From assembly GCF_000002985.6 (NCBI RefSeq), contig NC_003284.9, positions 15,314,001 through 15,378,000 on the forward strand: a stretch of DNA of 64,000 bases. Reading direction: 5' to 3'. This document shows, piece by piece, positions 11,810 through 24,538 of this stretch. The stretch comes from Caenorhabditis elegans. Taxonomy: Eukaryota; Nematoda; Chromadorea; Rhabditida; Rhabditidae. The position numbers were made by a program, and so were the translations under genes. Each line of letters opens with the position of its first letter. The stretch's first letter is position 1. The notes beneath the pieces were generated by a model that was not told where the DNA came from, made no database searches, and saw only the letters and a program-made list of their open reading frames with translations.

Positions 11810-12259
11810 ATTATTATAAAGTTAACTTCCAAAGAAACTCGGTGAGATTGAAGGATACACGGTGAATGTAACGAAGCATGAAGAATTCCAATCGAGTGGC
11901 GTTGAAGAATGCAAAAGGGGAGACGCGGAGCAAATATTTTTGAAGCAAGAAAGAAAATTATATAAGCTGTAATTTTGTTCAGAAAGTGAATAATAATTGG
12001 AAAATTGAAGGAGGCTCAAAAAAGTTTAAAACAATATTTTTTCAGAACTCTGGCTAGACACAGTTCTCAAAAAAGTAGCATATATTCACTAGAAGTACAT
12101 AGCATTTCTTGAAATTTCTTCACCAACCGGAATCTGAAATGTTATACATTCATCTGAAATACAGATTGTTGGGTATCAACGTGTATTGACCCACGACGTG
12201 GCTAAGAAGATCGTACAACGTGAACTCTATGAACTAACATGACTTCTTCCAGAAGAATT

Positions 12260-12365
<106 letters not shown>

Positions 12366-13923
12366 GATGTTCCTCCAACCTTCTCCACACAGGTGCAACG
12401 CGTCCAATTCCGGTCGGAACACGTAGGCGGCTTCCCTCTTCCGAGAATTGAGGATCCCGATTCCTTCTTCTTTTTCTCGACTTCCCAGAAGTCGCTCCTG
12501 TCCACTTTGACTCCATCTGCCGAGCGCACACCATGTGCCTCTCCCCTTCTCTGAACCGACTTATCCATAAAGTACGGTGGGATGCAGTGAGCTCTCAATG
12601 ATCCTGATCGCCAATGTTATGTATTCGAAGGCCGAACAAGTAGAGAAGACGAGTAGTTTATTACATTACTAAACTAAGGAATCAATATATAAACTAATAT
12701 ATGTAAACTAAACCAAGGAATCAAATATATGCGCCTAATAGCAAATCTGCCCAAGTTAGCCGGCTGGCAATGTCGACTAATTTGATCCAAAACTTTGAAA
12801 TAGCAATCTGAAATAATTAACAGATGAAAGCTGACTCAACAAAACATATTGTTGAACTAGCCGGCTATCAAACATTTAACCCTTGGAAATTCAGCCGGGT
12901 TACAAGTTAGCCGAAACATGAAAAGTTTGCCGTCAGCCGAATTGGCCGCACTTCATAATTTTTCTTTTATCCTAAAACTTACCAAATCTAGTAAACCTTG
13001 ATACACATGAGATGTGTTCTTCCTAATACCTTTTCGTTTGGATAAACTGTGGTGTCAAACTCGTCAATCTATAATGTTTTAACTTCAAAAATGAAACCTC
13101 AAGAAAGAAATCGACTATTCAAATATTCAGATCACGCGTCCAGTTTTCATTGTCACTCGCCTTAAGTCAGTGTTACAGAATCTAAAGTCATCGATCAAAT
13201 CGTCGAATCGTCGAATGGTCGGAGGTCGGAGGAGGGAATGACTGAAAAAACACGACGACGTAAATTTTGATTTTAACAGATTCAAATGCAACAATCATTC
13301 TTCTCTCATTTTTTTTTTGTTTCTCAAAGAAAACGCACGGGGCCCCCATCTCAATCTATTGTTGCTGCCAGAGATACGCTAACTTCTAATACATCATGTA
13401 CAGTGCAGATTTGTTGGCGATAGTGTGTGTGTGTGTGTGTCTCCTCCCTTTCAACACCATCAATCATTGATTGGCCATAAAGTTTTTGCGGCGGTATCGC
13501 CTTTTGAAAGGCGGGAAGTAAGGAGAAAGATATTTCGTTTCATGTTTGAGATTTATTGTTGGAAATGAGGAGGTGATGTGGTAATGGCAAATGTTCTTAA
13601 ACAGTAAATCGTCGGTTTTTGTTTTTGACTCCATTTTACTCGTTCGTTCTTCTTCTTTATCAAATCAAAACAACTTATCTTGCAGGCACTTTTTAAAACT
13701 TCCATTTGATTTTTTTATTCTTCATCATTCTGAATAAGTACCTCTATGATCATTTCTTTTATTGATCTACCTAATTTTTGATACTTGTGTAGTATACCTA
13801 ATTGTCCCAAAAAATTACCCACTAAGAAAATTTTATTTGATCCTTTCTGTCCATATTAGGATTAGTGTTATTCTATACCTAAAAACGCGAAACAATTTCA
13901 CGTTTTGATTAAATTATCCGTTT

Positions 13924-14416
13924 TAATGGTGGTGTAGTCGAATTTTTTCATTACTTTATTAGACTAAAAACTGTCTGAAAACATTGAATTTCATAATGAA
14001 ACTTATTGAAAACTTTTCAAAAAAAAAAGTTATGATGGCTCAACAAATGACCTAAAATTTGATAAAATTCAGAATTTGACCAACTGGTCAATGTCGCAGT
14101 GGCTGGAAACTATTTTTTTGAAATCGCCGTCTAATTTTGAGTATACAAATTAATTATCTTGTGTTTTCAACTTGATTTAGGTACATTTAAGGTCAATGGA
14201 CGAACCGATTTGGTTAAATTTGGTAACATTCTGGCCGTCCAACGACCTTAAATGTACCGGTCAAATCTCAAATTTTGTAAAATTTCATGTCATTTTTTTG
14301 AGCCGCCAGAACTTTCTTTTGAGAGGTTTTCAAGAAGTTTCATTATGAAGTTCGGTGTTTTCAGACAATTTTGAGTCTAATAAAGCAATAAAATAAATTC
14401 GACAGTACCACCTTTA
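13924..14416. repeat. P1 foldback element, copy 3
   Basis: Ends GGTGGTGTAGTCGAATTTTT and the inverse ...TTCGACAGTACCACC. The centre near 14215 is a different palindrome from copy 1 (TTAAGGTCAATGGACG mirrored by CGTCCAACGACCTTAA), so copies have diverged at the hinge. Confidence 0.8.
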
Positions 14417-14841
14417 AAAAAAATTAATAGAAAATGGGAAACATTTTTTTGGACTGGTATACTTCACAAGTTACATATCATCTTCATAATTGACATGGAC
14501 ATTCCCTAATCTTTCAGCGACCTTGTCGTTTTTTCACATGTTGGGTGCAAATTTCAATACTAGTGTTCCAGTTGGATTAACAATTTTAACCGGTCGTACA
14601 GTGATTCGAAAAAATATGATGTCAGGTGTTGCGAATTTTCCAAGTCATCTTTTTTCTTTTGTATCTAAGTTGTATAAAACCGATTTTTCATACCACGGTG
14701 ATTCCTAAAATTGCATTTTTTTTATTTTGTAGTGCTGACTTTTTTCAAAAACATTTTTAAGATAGTCCTGTTAAACTGTTAAAAGTTGTAAGTTTATTGC
14801 AATAAAAGGGGTTAAAAAATAGCTAATGAGAAAAAATGCTT

Positions 14842-15253
14842 AAAGGTGGAGAAGCGCCTATGGGGAAATTGTTAAAAACCACTCTTTCGGCCCCAAAATG
14901 ACCAAATATCACAATAAAACTTTAAAAATTTTTTTGAAAAAAAGTGACAATTACTCAGTTTTTGCTACTCATAATTTTGGAAATTGAGCAAAAAATAATT
15001 AAATTTAATTTTTTTCACTAGATTTTTATACTGCAATTTTGTTTTATTTATTCGTATTCAAACATTGTGGGGGTTAGATTTAGATTTCCTCAAAAGCTCA
15101 TATTTTTCAAAATTTTGGCAATTTGCCAAAACTTCGACTAGAAATTATGAAAAATCTAAACTGTTTTTGGAGTGTTCTATTGTGATATTTAGTCGTTTTG
15201 GATCATAATAAGCGTGTTTAGACAAAATCCCCACTGGCACTACTCTACCTTTA
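14842..15253. repeat. P2 foldback element, copy 1
   Basis: Begins AAAGGTGGAGAAGCGCC, ends CACTGGCACTACTCTACCTTT. The arms are imperfect inverted copies including the phrase TTTGGCGCC-like hinge and TAAAAACCACT. No coding capacity. Confidence 0.75.
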
Positions 15254-16994
15254 AAACAATTTTAATGATGTCATCGAGCTTCGAAATAAAATACGCACGT
15301 AAATTTTACTTGTGGCTGAATTTTTGGAATTTGCAATCTCTTTTTCATGCTTTGCATTGGTAGAAATGCAAATATACATTTTGCAAAAGTTTCTCTCCAA
15401 AATTGAAAATAGAACAATTTTTGGCCTTAAATGCCCTCGGAAAAGAATAAAATTAATATATCATCTCTCGCTCGTAAGAAGATTTTTTTTTCAAGGTTTC
15501 ATATCAGTTTTCCTATAGGCCCAACTGACCTCAATGACGTCTAGATCTCAGCACGCGGTGGCAAGTGCTCAGAATAAAGCAAGTTAATTCTTTCATCAGT
15601 TTCAATATCACTCAACTGATCGAGTCCTTGATCATGTTGTTACACCAAGACAGATAGGTGACTTATTTAATCTTTGTTCTGCTAACTGCGTCTCGCAAAA
15701 TTGGAAATTTTCAATATGTTCTACGTATTTAAATATTGAGTTTGTTTAATCGTGTTTTCATTTTTTAAAAATGAATTTGAGTATTTCTGATGTTAAAAAA
15801 AAAGCTCAGTAACAAAATTTGTTAACCCCTTCTTTCATGGGGTTAAAAAATTTTATAACTAAAAAAATTTCACGTTTTACCGGTTTAGTATTTTACAAAA
15901 GAAATGTCTCCTTTTAGCTGGAATTTTGATGTTTGAAAGATTTTTTTATTTTACAAATTTTGGCAAATTGACAAAATTTTAAAATGTATTTTTTTGAGGA
16001 AATCCCAAGTAATTCCATGTTGTGACTTCTACAATGTTTTAATACAAATAATTAAAACAAAATGAAAGTATAAAAAAGTAATTGCCACTTTTTGACAGAA
16101 AATGAAAAATTAAAAAAAAATTCTGAAAAGTTTTATTATTATTTATTCGGTCATTTTGGCACCACTTGAATAGTTTTAAACACATTCCCCGTTAAAGCTA
16201 CTGCTCCTTTAGGAACTTCGTTCCCTTGAATACACGCTAATTTTTTTAAAAAATAAATTAAAAAATTGTTCAAAATATAAAACATTTCCACGTTCAAAGT
16301 AGCATCAGTTTCCTGATAATCAAAAAAAAAACAGAATGTCTATCCCGTTCACGAAATTTTGCTAACTCAATTTGCATATCAATAACGTAAATTTTGCGAT
16401 TTTTTGAATTCTGTTCATTCAATGCCAAATCTTTTTTTTTCTGACGCGCTTTTTTATTGTGCTCTGTACAAAAAATTAAACGAGTTTTTTTTTCGTAGAA
16501 AATAACGGTTATCTTTTACTGTAGAATGGAACTTGTTACGATTGATGATATGATTTTCTACATGCTTGATTTTTTGATCTTGTCATATCACATAATCTTC
16601 AGGCATTCATTACAGACATCAGCGTGAACTGAAAGAAAAACTTTTGACTTTTGAACTCTTGTATTTCAAAACTTCTATTTCATCTTTATATGTCTTGTGA
16701 GAAAAATCACATTTGTATCATTTTTGGTTTTGTGTGTATTTTTACTATTTAACTACGTGTTACGGTACATCACTCCCTATTCGAAATATGCAAATCACGG
16801 CGGGTGACGTTTGGTACAGTTTGCATGAAATCAGCATAAAGATCGCTTGATTTTTCAAAGATCGTCTATGTTTGACTATTCCCCGTAGTTTTACTTTTCC
16901 TCGATCATACTCTATTTTTATATTAACTTTTTACAAAATTCATCATTTTCTATTCAATTTTAGGGCAATTCAAAACCGACTGGAACCTAGAACA

Positions 16995-19464
16995 ATGAAA
17001 GAGAAAGGATCTACTTTGGTGCCGTTTTTGGCCGACCGCCAGCGCTACATCATTTTGGCAATTGGTAAGTGGTAATGATCAAAAATACATATATCAAAGT
17101 GCTAGAAAAAAAAAATTAAATTACAATATCTACAAAAAAATCGTTAGCAGGCTTGAAACAAGGGCTCCCCGCATGCATCGGAATTTAAAGTGCGGCGCAA
17201 AACCTCGAACGTGTCGGCCGCTTCCAAACAACCACACGTCGCGCACACAAAAAGCTACTTGTTTTACGCCAAGCTGTGGAACCTCGAAAGTGTCGGCCGC
17301 TTTCAAATAACTACCTTTCGCACTTCGTTGCACACGCATAGCGGCGCGCGGCGTAAGGCCCGCAGTCCGCGCCTCACTCAGCTGGGAGCCCTACTTACAA
17401 TAAGAAAAAATGTATACGCATTTAGAAATTTACCGTGACTTTTTAAAAAGTTTCTTGTTGAAATTTGTAGTTTTTAAATGTTTTTGAAAATAAATTAAAA
17501 AAACCACAAAAGAATCGGAAAAACAAGTTTTTGCGCTTTTTAAGACAAATTTAAAAATTTCGAAAATTTCTTTCGGTTAAAAGAAATTTCAAACTTTCAG
17601 GTACTTTGTGTATTGCTGCAATTGCCAGTAACATGACAGTCATCAACTTCACTATGATCTGTATGGCGAAACCTGTGAATTCATCAGCACTCACCTCCAA
17701 TGTAGAAGCCGACAATCTTGCATACTCCAACAAACAGAAGTCGATTATTATGTGGGCTGCTGCAGTCGGAACTCTTGCAGCTGCTTGGCCATTCCATTGG
17801 TAAGTTCAAAAAAATTATCAAATTAAGAAAATGTAAACTATACAGGTTTTATACCCAATTTGGCGCTCGTAGTGTTTTCTTTGCTGCTGGAGTGGTTTCA
17901 ACACTTTCAACCGCGGTTATGCCGCTTGCCGCAGAGGTCCATTTCAATTTTCTCGTCGTTGCAAGATTTTTCCAGGTATTTCTCCAGGTATTTCAGCTCC
18001 TACTGAAAAAACGCAATTTCAGGGTGTTAGTTTTGGAGCTGATTTCGCTGCCATCGGATTGATCGTTGTCAACTGGGCCAGTCTGAAACAGCATGGATTG
18101 TTCATTTCACTGCTTTCCTCATTCTCCCAGATCTCTGTGATGTTTACGATGCCAGTAGCGGGTGAACTTTGCGAGTCTACATGGGGATGGCAATCAGTTT
18201 ATTACGTTCATGCTGTGCTCAGTGGAGTTCTTTTCACTGCGTGGTTGTACTTCTACAGGTCTGTCACAATATTTCATTAAGTTAATATAAACTTGGGAAA
18301 AGTTAAATTTTCAGAGATAACCCGACAAAGCACCCACAAATGACTGAAATTGAGCTTGAGAAGATCCACAGAGGTAAAGGAGATGTTAAAGAGCACGAGA
18401 AGGCTCCAATTGCGAAGATTCTGACCAATTCTGTAATGCTCGCTGTGTGGCTATCGGCTTTCGGAGAGCTCATGATGTCCCAGTTCATTGTCATGTACGG
18501 ACCAACATTCTTGAAAGAAGTCCTCGGATTTGCTGTCAATCACACCGGATATTTCGTCGCAGTACCACGTGCTCTGCATCTAGCCTTCAAGATCATCTCT
18601 GGAGTTGCCAGTGATCGTATCCAGTTCTGGTCGGAAAAAACCAAGATGAGAATATTCAACACAATTGCTCTGATGGTGTCTGGAGCATTCTTCTGCATTC
18701 TTGGATACTTACCGAAAGAGCAAGCTCATTTATCGTTGGTGGCTCTTCTTGTAATTGAATGTTCCACCGGGTTCATCTGTGGAGGATTTTACAAGTGTGC
18801 CACATTGGTCGCCAGGTTAGTAAAAAGAGATTAAAGCGCTATGCACTGCGGATCTGGGAGTCAGGTACACTTCCTGGTGGTGTTCCCAGTCCTAGCCGGG
18901 GACCGTGGCCGATAATCCTGTCGTGGATTGCTCCACTTCCCAAAAGAGGCTGGGTGAACCTAGGGGGTGAGGCCGGACTTGAACTCGTGATCTCCAGATT
19001 GCTAGCGGCCACCACTACCGACTTAGCTATCTGCCCTCTTTTTTTTTTGAAAACTTTTTACGAAAAAGAGATTTGAAAACAGATTGTCATTAACTCAGGA
19101 TACCTATTTTCATATCACAACCTCAAAAATTTCAGACAACACTCTCACTTTGTGCTTTCTCAAATCCAATTTATCAAGTGTCTGTCCCTATTCATCGAGC
19201 CTCTCCTCGTCTTCCTTATCTGCAGTCACAACACCCTTGAGGAGTGGAGAATCGTTTTCCTTACCCACGGAATTCTTCTGATCGGTAAGTCCTCACTTAT
19301 CTTTGCCATTTCAAATCATAATTCCAGTTGGAAATATCATTTTCTGCTACTTTGCCACCGACGAGCCTGCAGACTTCACACGATCAGCAACTGGAGAGGA
19401 AATGACCGATGTTCCTCCAGAAAGAAGAAGGTGGCTGAACTGTATCACTTCATGTCTTGAATAG
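16995..19464 (+). CDS. MFS transporter, SLC17 (phosphate/organic anion) type, 473 residues
   Basis: Seven exons: 16995-17064, 17601-17799, 17846-17975, 18023-18258, 18315-18815, 19136-19284 and 19328-19464, all in phase, ending TAG. The protein has about 12 hydrophobic spans in the MFS layout. The N-terminus is FLADRQRYIILAIG. The TM4 region LVVARFFQGVSFGADFAA matches the SLC17 pattern of an Arg-led helix followed by QG. FSQISVMFTMPVAGELCES then WGWQSVYYVHA match the TM5-TM6 block, and the central loop RDNPTKHPQMTEIELEKI matches the family's 'D.P..HP.I...E...I' loop. SLC17 members move phosphate, urate, sialic acid or glutamate across plasma, lysosomal or vesicle membranes, usually driven by Na+ or H+/voltage; the substrate here is unknown. 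A TTTTAG acceptor at 16963 leaves a 31-base 5'UTR. Intron 5 carries an antisense SINE. Confidence 0.9.
17160..17400. repeat. CG-rich repeat (GTGTCGGCCGC family), copy 1
   Basis: A markedly GC-rich island inside MFS intron 1. It has two CGTGTCGGCCGCTT units, AACTAC/GCGCACTTCG phrases and a GGCGCGCGGCGTAAGGCC tail. The same vocabulary recurs at 31478-31622 and 48218-48480, so it is an interspersed repeat rather than a CpG island of the gene. Confidence 0.65.
18830..19040 (-). mobile_element. tRNA-like SINE, copy 1 (antisense in MFS intron 5)
   Basis: Minus-strand copy of a short element whose head reads GGCAGATAGCTAAGTCGGTA (pol III A box) followed by a B-box-like AGTTCAAGTCC. It then has a body of about 130 bases ending near CACTGCGGATC. 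The 3' end is truncated compared with copy 2. No ORF. Confidence 0.75.
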
Positions 19465-19604
19465 TGACTTTACTGCCCTTTTTCATCACGAAATAACAAA
19501 AAAACAAACAAACATATTTATTATTATTGCAATTACCCTTCTATCATTCACACTGTAATTTATTTGGACATCATAACAGTTTCAACGTCCCTTTCCTATG
19601 TGTC

Positions 19605-19610
19605 AATAAA
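19605..19610 (+). terminator. Poly(A) signal of the MFS gene
   Basis: AATAAA about 140 bases after the TAG stop at 19464, in the expected position for a nematode 3'UTR. Confidence 0.6.
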
Positions 19611-20331
19611 AGTACAGAGCTATTTTCAGAGAACAATGTGATGCACATTTTAATATTTTGTTTATTTTCAGACTCACTGAAAACGAAGCCTAAATTTGGA
19701 TATCGGCGCGAACGACGGATATCACCTTCTCTAACACTCTCATTTCTGGATTCTCTTCTCTTTTGTTCTTTTGATTTAAGTTCTTGTTTTTATTTTTTGA
19801 CATTGCTTTGGGTACTTTAGCATTCACTTCTAACTTTTTCAAATGCTGAGAAATGTTGTTTTGTTTTGTTTTAGATTAATTTCACTTGTTTCTCTTTTTT
19901 GATTTATATTTTTATTCTCTAAAAATTGCACGGTTGTGATAATAAACACATTTCTGTTTGAGTTTTTTTTTTCTGAATTGAAAAAATAACAATTCAAAGT
20001 AAACTATTCAGAACACACCTGTAAAATATTAACTACGCTGGGTTCCTTTAAAAGACATAATAAAATTCATGGATTTTTTATGGTGTTATTCGGCTACGTT
20101 CGAACTGTTTTTGAAATTTAATACAAAAAATTTTTTTTATTTATTTTTAAAGATTGCTTTCAATTCGACATTGTATTTTTATACAACACCAGTTTTCAAC
20201 TGAAATTAAAATAACGATGATGAAGATTCTCCAGAATTGTTCGATCATCTAGCTTTTGACTTGTTAACTAGGCCATTGATTTTTTTTAGGAAAATACTTA
20301 TCGTATTTATAAAACTTGAAATTAAAAAAAG

Positions 20332-20577
20332 GATTAAAGGACGATCCGCTCTTCAAGTGCTATGCACTGCGTATCTAGGAGTCAGGTACACTGCCTGGTG
20401 GTGATCCCCCGGGGCCATAATTTAAGCCACGTTCTAGCCGAGGGCTGTGGCCGATAATCCAGTCTTGGATTGCTCCACTTCCCAATAGAGGCTGGGTGAA
20501 GGGGGTGACGCCGGACTCGAACTCGTGACCTCCAGATTGCTAGCGGCCACCACTACCGACTGAGCTATTCTGCCCTT
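20332..20577 (-). mobile_element. tRNA-like SINE, copy 2
   Basis: The most complete minus-oriented copy. On the plus strand it runs from ATTAAAGGACGATCCG through AGTGCTATGCACTGCG to CGAACTCGTGACC (B box inverse) and CTACCGACTGAGCTA (A box inverse, a perfect TAGCTCAGTCGGTAG). About 245 bases, no ORF. Confidence 0.85.
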
Positions 20578-21808
20578 TGGTTTTCTTCCATATTTTTCTT
20601 TTCATAATTTCGTTTTTCGTCTATTATTGTTTTTGCAAGCGTAATACTAATAGGGAGTGCGAAATAAACTGAAGATTGCAACACTAACTGTCTATGATTT
20701 TTGTTTAAAATTATAATTACTACATTGTTTTAACTCAAAAAACTGGTTATTTATCTGTGGTTCAGTGTTTTTTTCCAGATTTATCACATTTTTTGTCCTT
20801 AATATTGTGTTAAATTCTTGTTTGTCTGTATTGCAATCAATACTACTGAAAAAGGTACCCTAATTTTAATAACCTTGAGTTTACCCTTTCATTATAGCCC
20901 ATCAAACTTTAATACTTTGTTATTTAGAGAACATCCATTTCTTTAGATATTTCCTCTCTCATCCCTCAAACAAGTTTATTTACGGATTGGTATATTTTCA
21001 ACATTGTGCGTCCTCAAAACTTACTCGTAAATATCAACATTGTTCAAGAGCATCCACTTGAACTCTCAATCCATTACGAAATTTCTCTACCGTTTTTTTC
21101 TGTCTGTTCGCGAAAAAGTAAGTAAAACATCGTTCCTGTCTGAGTTCCCTCGCTGTCTCCCGTTTTTTCCCCCAACTTCGAAAAAATGCCGATAACGAAC
21201 ATCAAATATTTGTTCATACTGTTTACAGACACTACGTACGCTCGGGTGCCAACCGCCTGGCGTCCTGGGTTAACGTGTTCTTTCGCATGCTCGAAATTGG
21301 CACACACACACGCACACAAACCACAGAGCTTCATGCTCCAAATTTAACATTTTTCCAAAACCCAAAAAAACCCCCCATTGGACTGGACAAACAGATCAAC
21401 CACGTTGAACTTGAGTCAGGAAAAAAAGTTCCTCGAAATTTGAGTTTCTATTTACAGTGTATTTGATACTTACTCACCTATTTGCGTGGGAACGAAGAAC
21501 ACTAATATCGGAGTCAAGAGTTAGAAGTGCTTATCTCTTAGGTATGCCTGTACAAAAGCAAACAAACAAGTTTAGTTAATGGCCAAAAGTTAGGAAAACA
21601 ACAAAAATGATGGAGAGTTTAAAAAAATGGTTTCTTGAAAAATGCGTTTTGTCTAGGGACCTCATTGCTCAATACTGACTGACTCTACTTAAATATGTTC
21701 AAACTTTGAGAACTTATGTTTAAAAAAAAATAGAAATTACAAAATTCACAAGAGAAAAACAGTTCAACGTCTCATGTTTTGAACGACGCATTGAAGTGAT
21801 ACAAAATG

Positions 21809-22047
21809 ATTAAAGGACGATCCTTTCTTAAAGTGCGGATTTTGGATTCAGGTACACTTCCTGGTGGTGTTCTCACTGGGCTATAATTTAAACTACGTCC
21901 TAGCCGGGGACTGTGGCCGATACTCCAGTCGTAGATTGCTTCACTTTCGAATAGAGGCTGGGTAAACCTAGGGGGTGAGGTCGGACTTGAACTCGTGACT
22001 TCCAGATTGCTAGCGGCCACCACTACCGACTGAGCTATTTTGATCCT
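21809..22047 (-). mobile_element. tRNA-like SINE, copy 3
   Basis: Same element and orientation as copies 1 and 2, with ATTAAAGGACGATCC at the tail side and CTACCGACTGAGCTATTTTG at the head side. It has lost the AGTGCTATGCAC segment near the 3' end, so it is older or rearranged. Confidence 0.8.
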
Positions 22048-24538
22048 AAACGACATGAGAAAGGCGGCACAAAAACGAATCCATTTATAAACATTTTTAA
22101 TTGTTTTCGGATCTAAATGAGACGGTGTACATGAGAAATATTTGCGTGCGGTAGTTACTGTAACATCATGCTCACCGTGAAATAATCCTAAACGTTGAAA
22201 TTGGTATAAAAATAATATACAACAGACATTTCTTTGTTCTTTTGTGCTCTTTTGTATTCACCCAAATATAAAAAAACCGGAGTCAAATTCAAAATTTCAA
22301 GAGCATCCCAAAGTTCTTCGGAAATCCGATACTAAATTTGGTATCCTGGCAACATGACAAAATCCCTTGTTTTAACAAAACATTTCCGTTTAGTTGCCAA
22401 TCTTTGAACACCACCGCGCATTTATGTAGTTCGCGAATCCAAAAAACGGACGAGAAAACCATTTTTCATTGTTATTTCGTTTTTCCGTTTTTCATCTTCT
22501 CAACCTTGAACGCATCATGCCAGTTGCCAAAACAACACATTATTTTCCAAAAACAGTAGGAAAAAGGGGGTCGAAATTGGTTTGCGCATCAAGTGACATG
22601 AAACACAGAGCGCCGCGCGCTGGGACAAAAAAATGGAAACGAGCGGGACACAAAAACACATTACCCGTGTTTGAATCGCGGTAATCGGTAATTTTTATTT
22701 GTAATCGGAGACCAAAAATGAACTCAAAATTGTCTACTACATCTAAATTTTCCTCAAAAAAAACTACGAGAGAAAATTGAACATGTCATCATGGATTAGG
22801 GTCAAGAGTGAGCTTTAAAATATAAGAGGGGTTTTTGTTCGTTTTTTTTTATTAAAGTTTTTCATCGAATTGATTCAATTTCAAAATCAACAAATCAACA
22901 CATTACCATCTTATATCCAGTTGAGTGTTGATAGACGTCTGGCAAAAGTTTCCGCGCGGAAGTGAAGCCTGGGGTTAAGCAAACTGTAGCAAAATGGCAT
23001 ACACACATTTCTATCGAAAAAAATTCTTTTGGGAGGCCGCGCGCGCGGAAGGAAATTTTTGCGTGCGTGTGCTCCCCCGTATGCCCTTCGACTTGTACCG
23101 ATTTTATATCATTTTCTTGCAAGTTTTTTTCATTTATCTTTATCAGACGGTAATTTTCTGAAAAATTACAGTTTGAGTTGCTAATAAGCAATGCTCGATT
23201 TTCCAAAAAAAAAAATGATTTTTTTTGAAAAATTTAGAAAACAAATAAAGCTGCTGCAAAAATCAAGAACAAATTTTAGAAAAACGTGAAGTTTTTAATT
23301 ATTAAATCGGTTCAAAATGGCCCTAATACCCAATTTTCACATTGTGGTCATGTGTAAATTGCGTAGCAGACTTTGAAAATTTTAAAATTTAAATCTTAGT
23401 TTCTGTTCGTTTCACAGTGTTGTTAGGGCCAGAAAGTTCCAATTGCAAAGTTCAAAAAAATTGATCAAAGTTGGGCTTTTTTTTGGGAATTTTAAACGGT
23501 GATACAGAATTTTTTTTACAATTTACAGGAAGTCTCGTTTTGAAATTTCACTTTTTTTGGAGACATTTGTTACTTCGCCTAAAAATGTTTTCAACATATT
23601 CAAAAAAATTATTATAGAAATAGTATTTATTTTTGCACACAAAATCCCGCCAACTATTTTGTTGTGAAAATTATCTAAAAAGCTTCAAGTGTCAAAAAAA
23701 AGTTTCTCAAAAGCCGCTATGTGGCGATGAAAAATCATAGAACATTTTGAGAATAGGCCAAATAAATTTTCAAAAGTTAGTAAAAACGGTACATGGTTCC
23801 CGACTTGCTGTGTAAAAATACAACACAATATTTCCTAATTTTTTCATGATATTTTTGTTTTGAGTATTAAATTTTGGGTTATTTTGAAACAAATTTCTCT
23901 ATTCCTATTATATTTGATTATTTTGAAAACTTCAAATTTTCATATAACCGACTAAAAGATGACATAAAATTTATGATTTTATTAATTCAAAAAATTATTT
24001 GAATAGTTACCCGAAAATTAATCTGCAGCTATTTTTTTTAGAGCACCACTTTCAAGCCTTGCTCAATAAATTCAAATTTTTATGCGAAACTTTTTTTTTT
24101 GGTTTAGAAAAAAATTCGTAATTTTTTTTGTTATATGGCAAAATTTCATAAACTTTTGATTTCACTCCAAGCAGTGATTAATATTTTTCTAATTTAAAAT
24201 CTCTACGGCAACGCAATAAAACTTTGTTCCTCCAAACACCTTTTAATTTTCTCACGAATTTTCAAAATTCTCCGGTTTTCAAAAGATGAATGTTTTTGGT
24301 TTTGACTTTTTGTCGCATTCTCTCGAGATCAAATCCGAGATCCCCCTAACAGCTGTTACACCCCCGATCATTTTGTCACTCTCACGTTTTGTTATATTCT
24401 GATCGCAACAAGAGAAAAACGGGGGAAAAAAATTCTCTCCATGCCCTGTGCCCCCCACACTTTGGAACAACTGTTGTCTAGGGGGGGGAGGGTAGTTTTC
24501 AGATATTTCAAAAATTAATTTTTTGTTCCAGATTCCGG

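Larger units (their letters stand above)
19611..24531. other. Intergenic region with two SINE copies
   Basis: About 4.9 kb with no supported exon. It contains SINE copies 2 and 3, both minus-oriented. There is a GC-richer patch at 22960-23100 (GCGCGCGGAAGG, GTGCGTGTGCTCCCC) that could be regulatory, then AT-rich DNA up to the 205-residue gene. No promoter motif can be named. Confidence 0.45.

Noticed and set aside
18759..19076. 105-codon plus ORF at the end of MFS exon 5
   Set aside because: Runs through the antisense SINE in intron 5; the exon ends at 18815.
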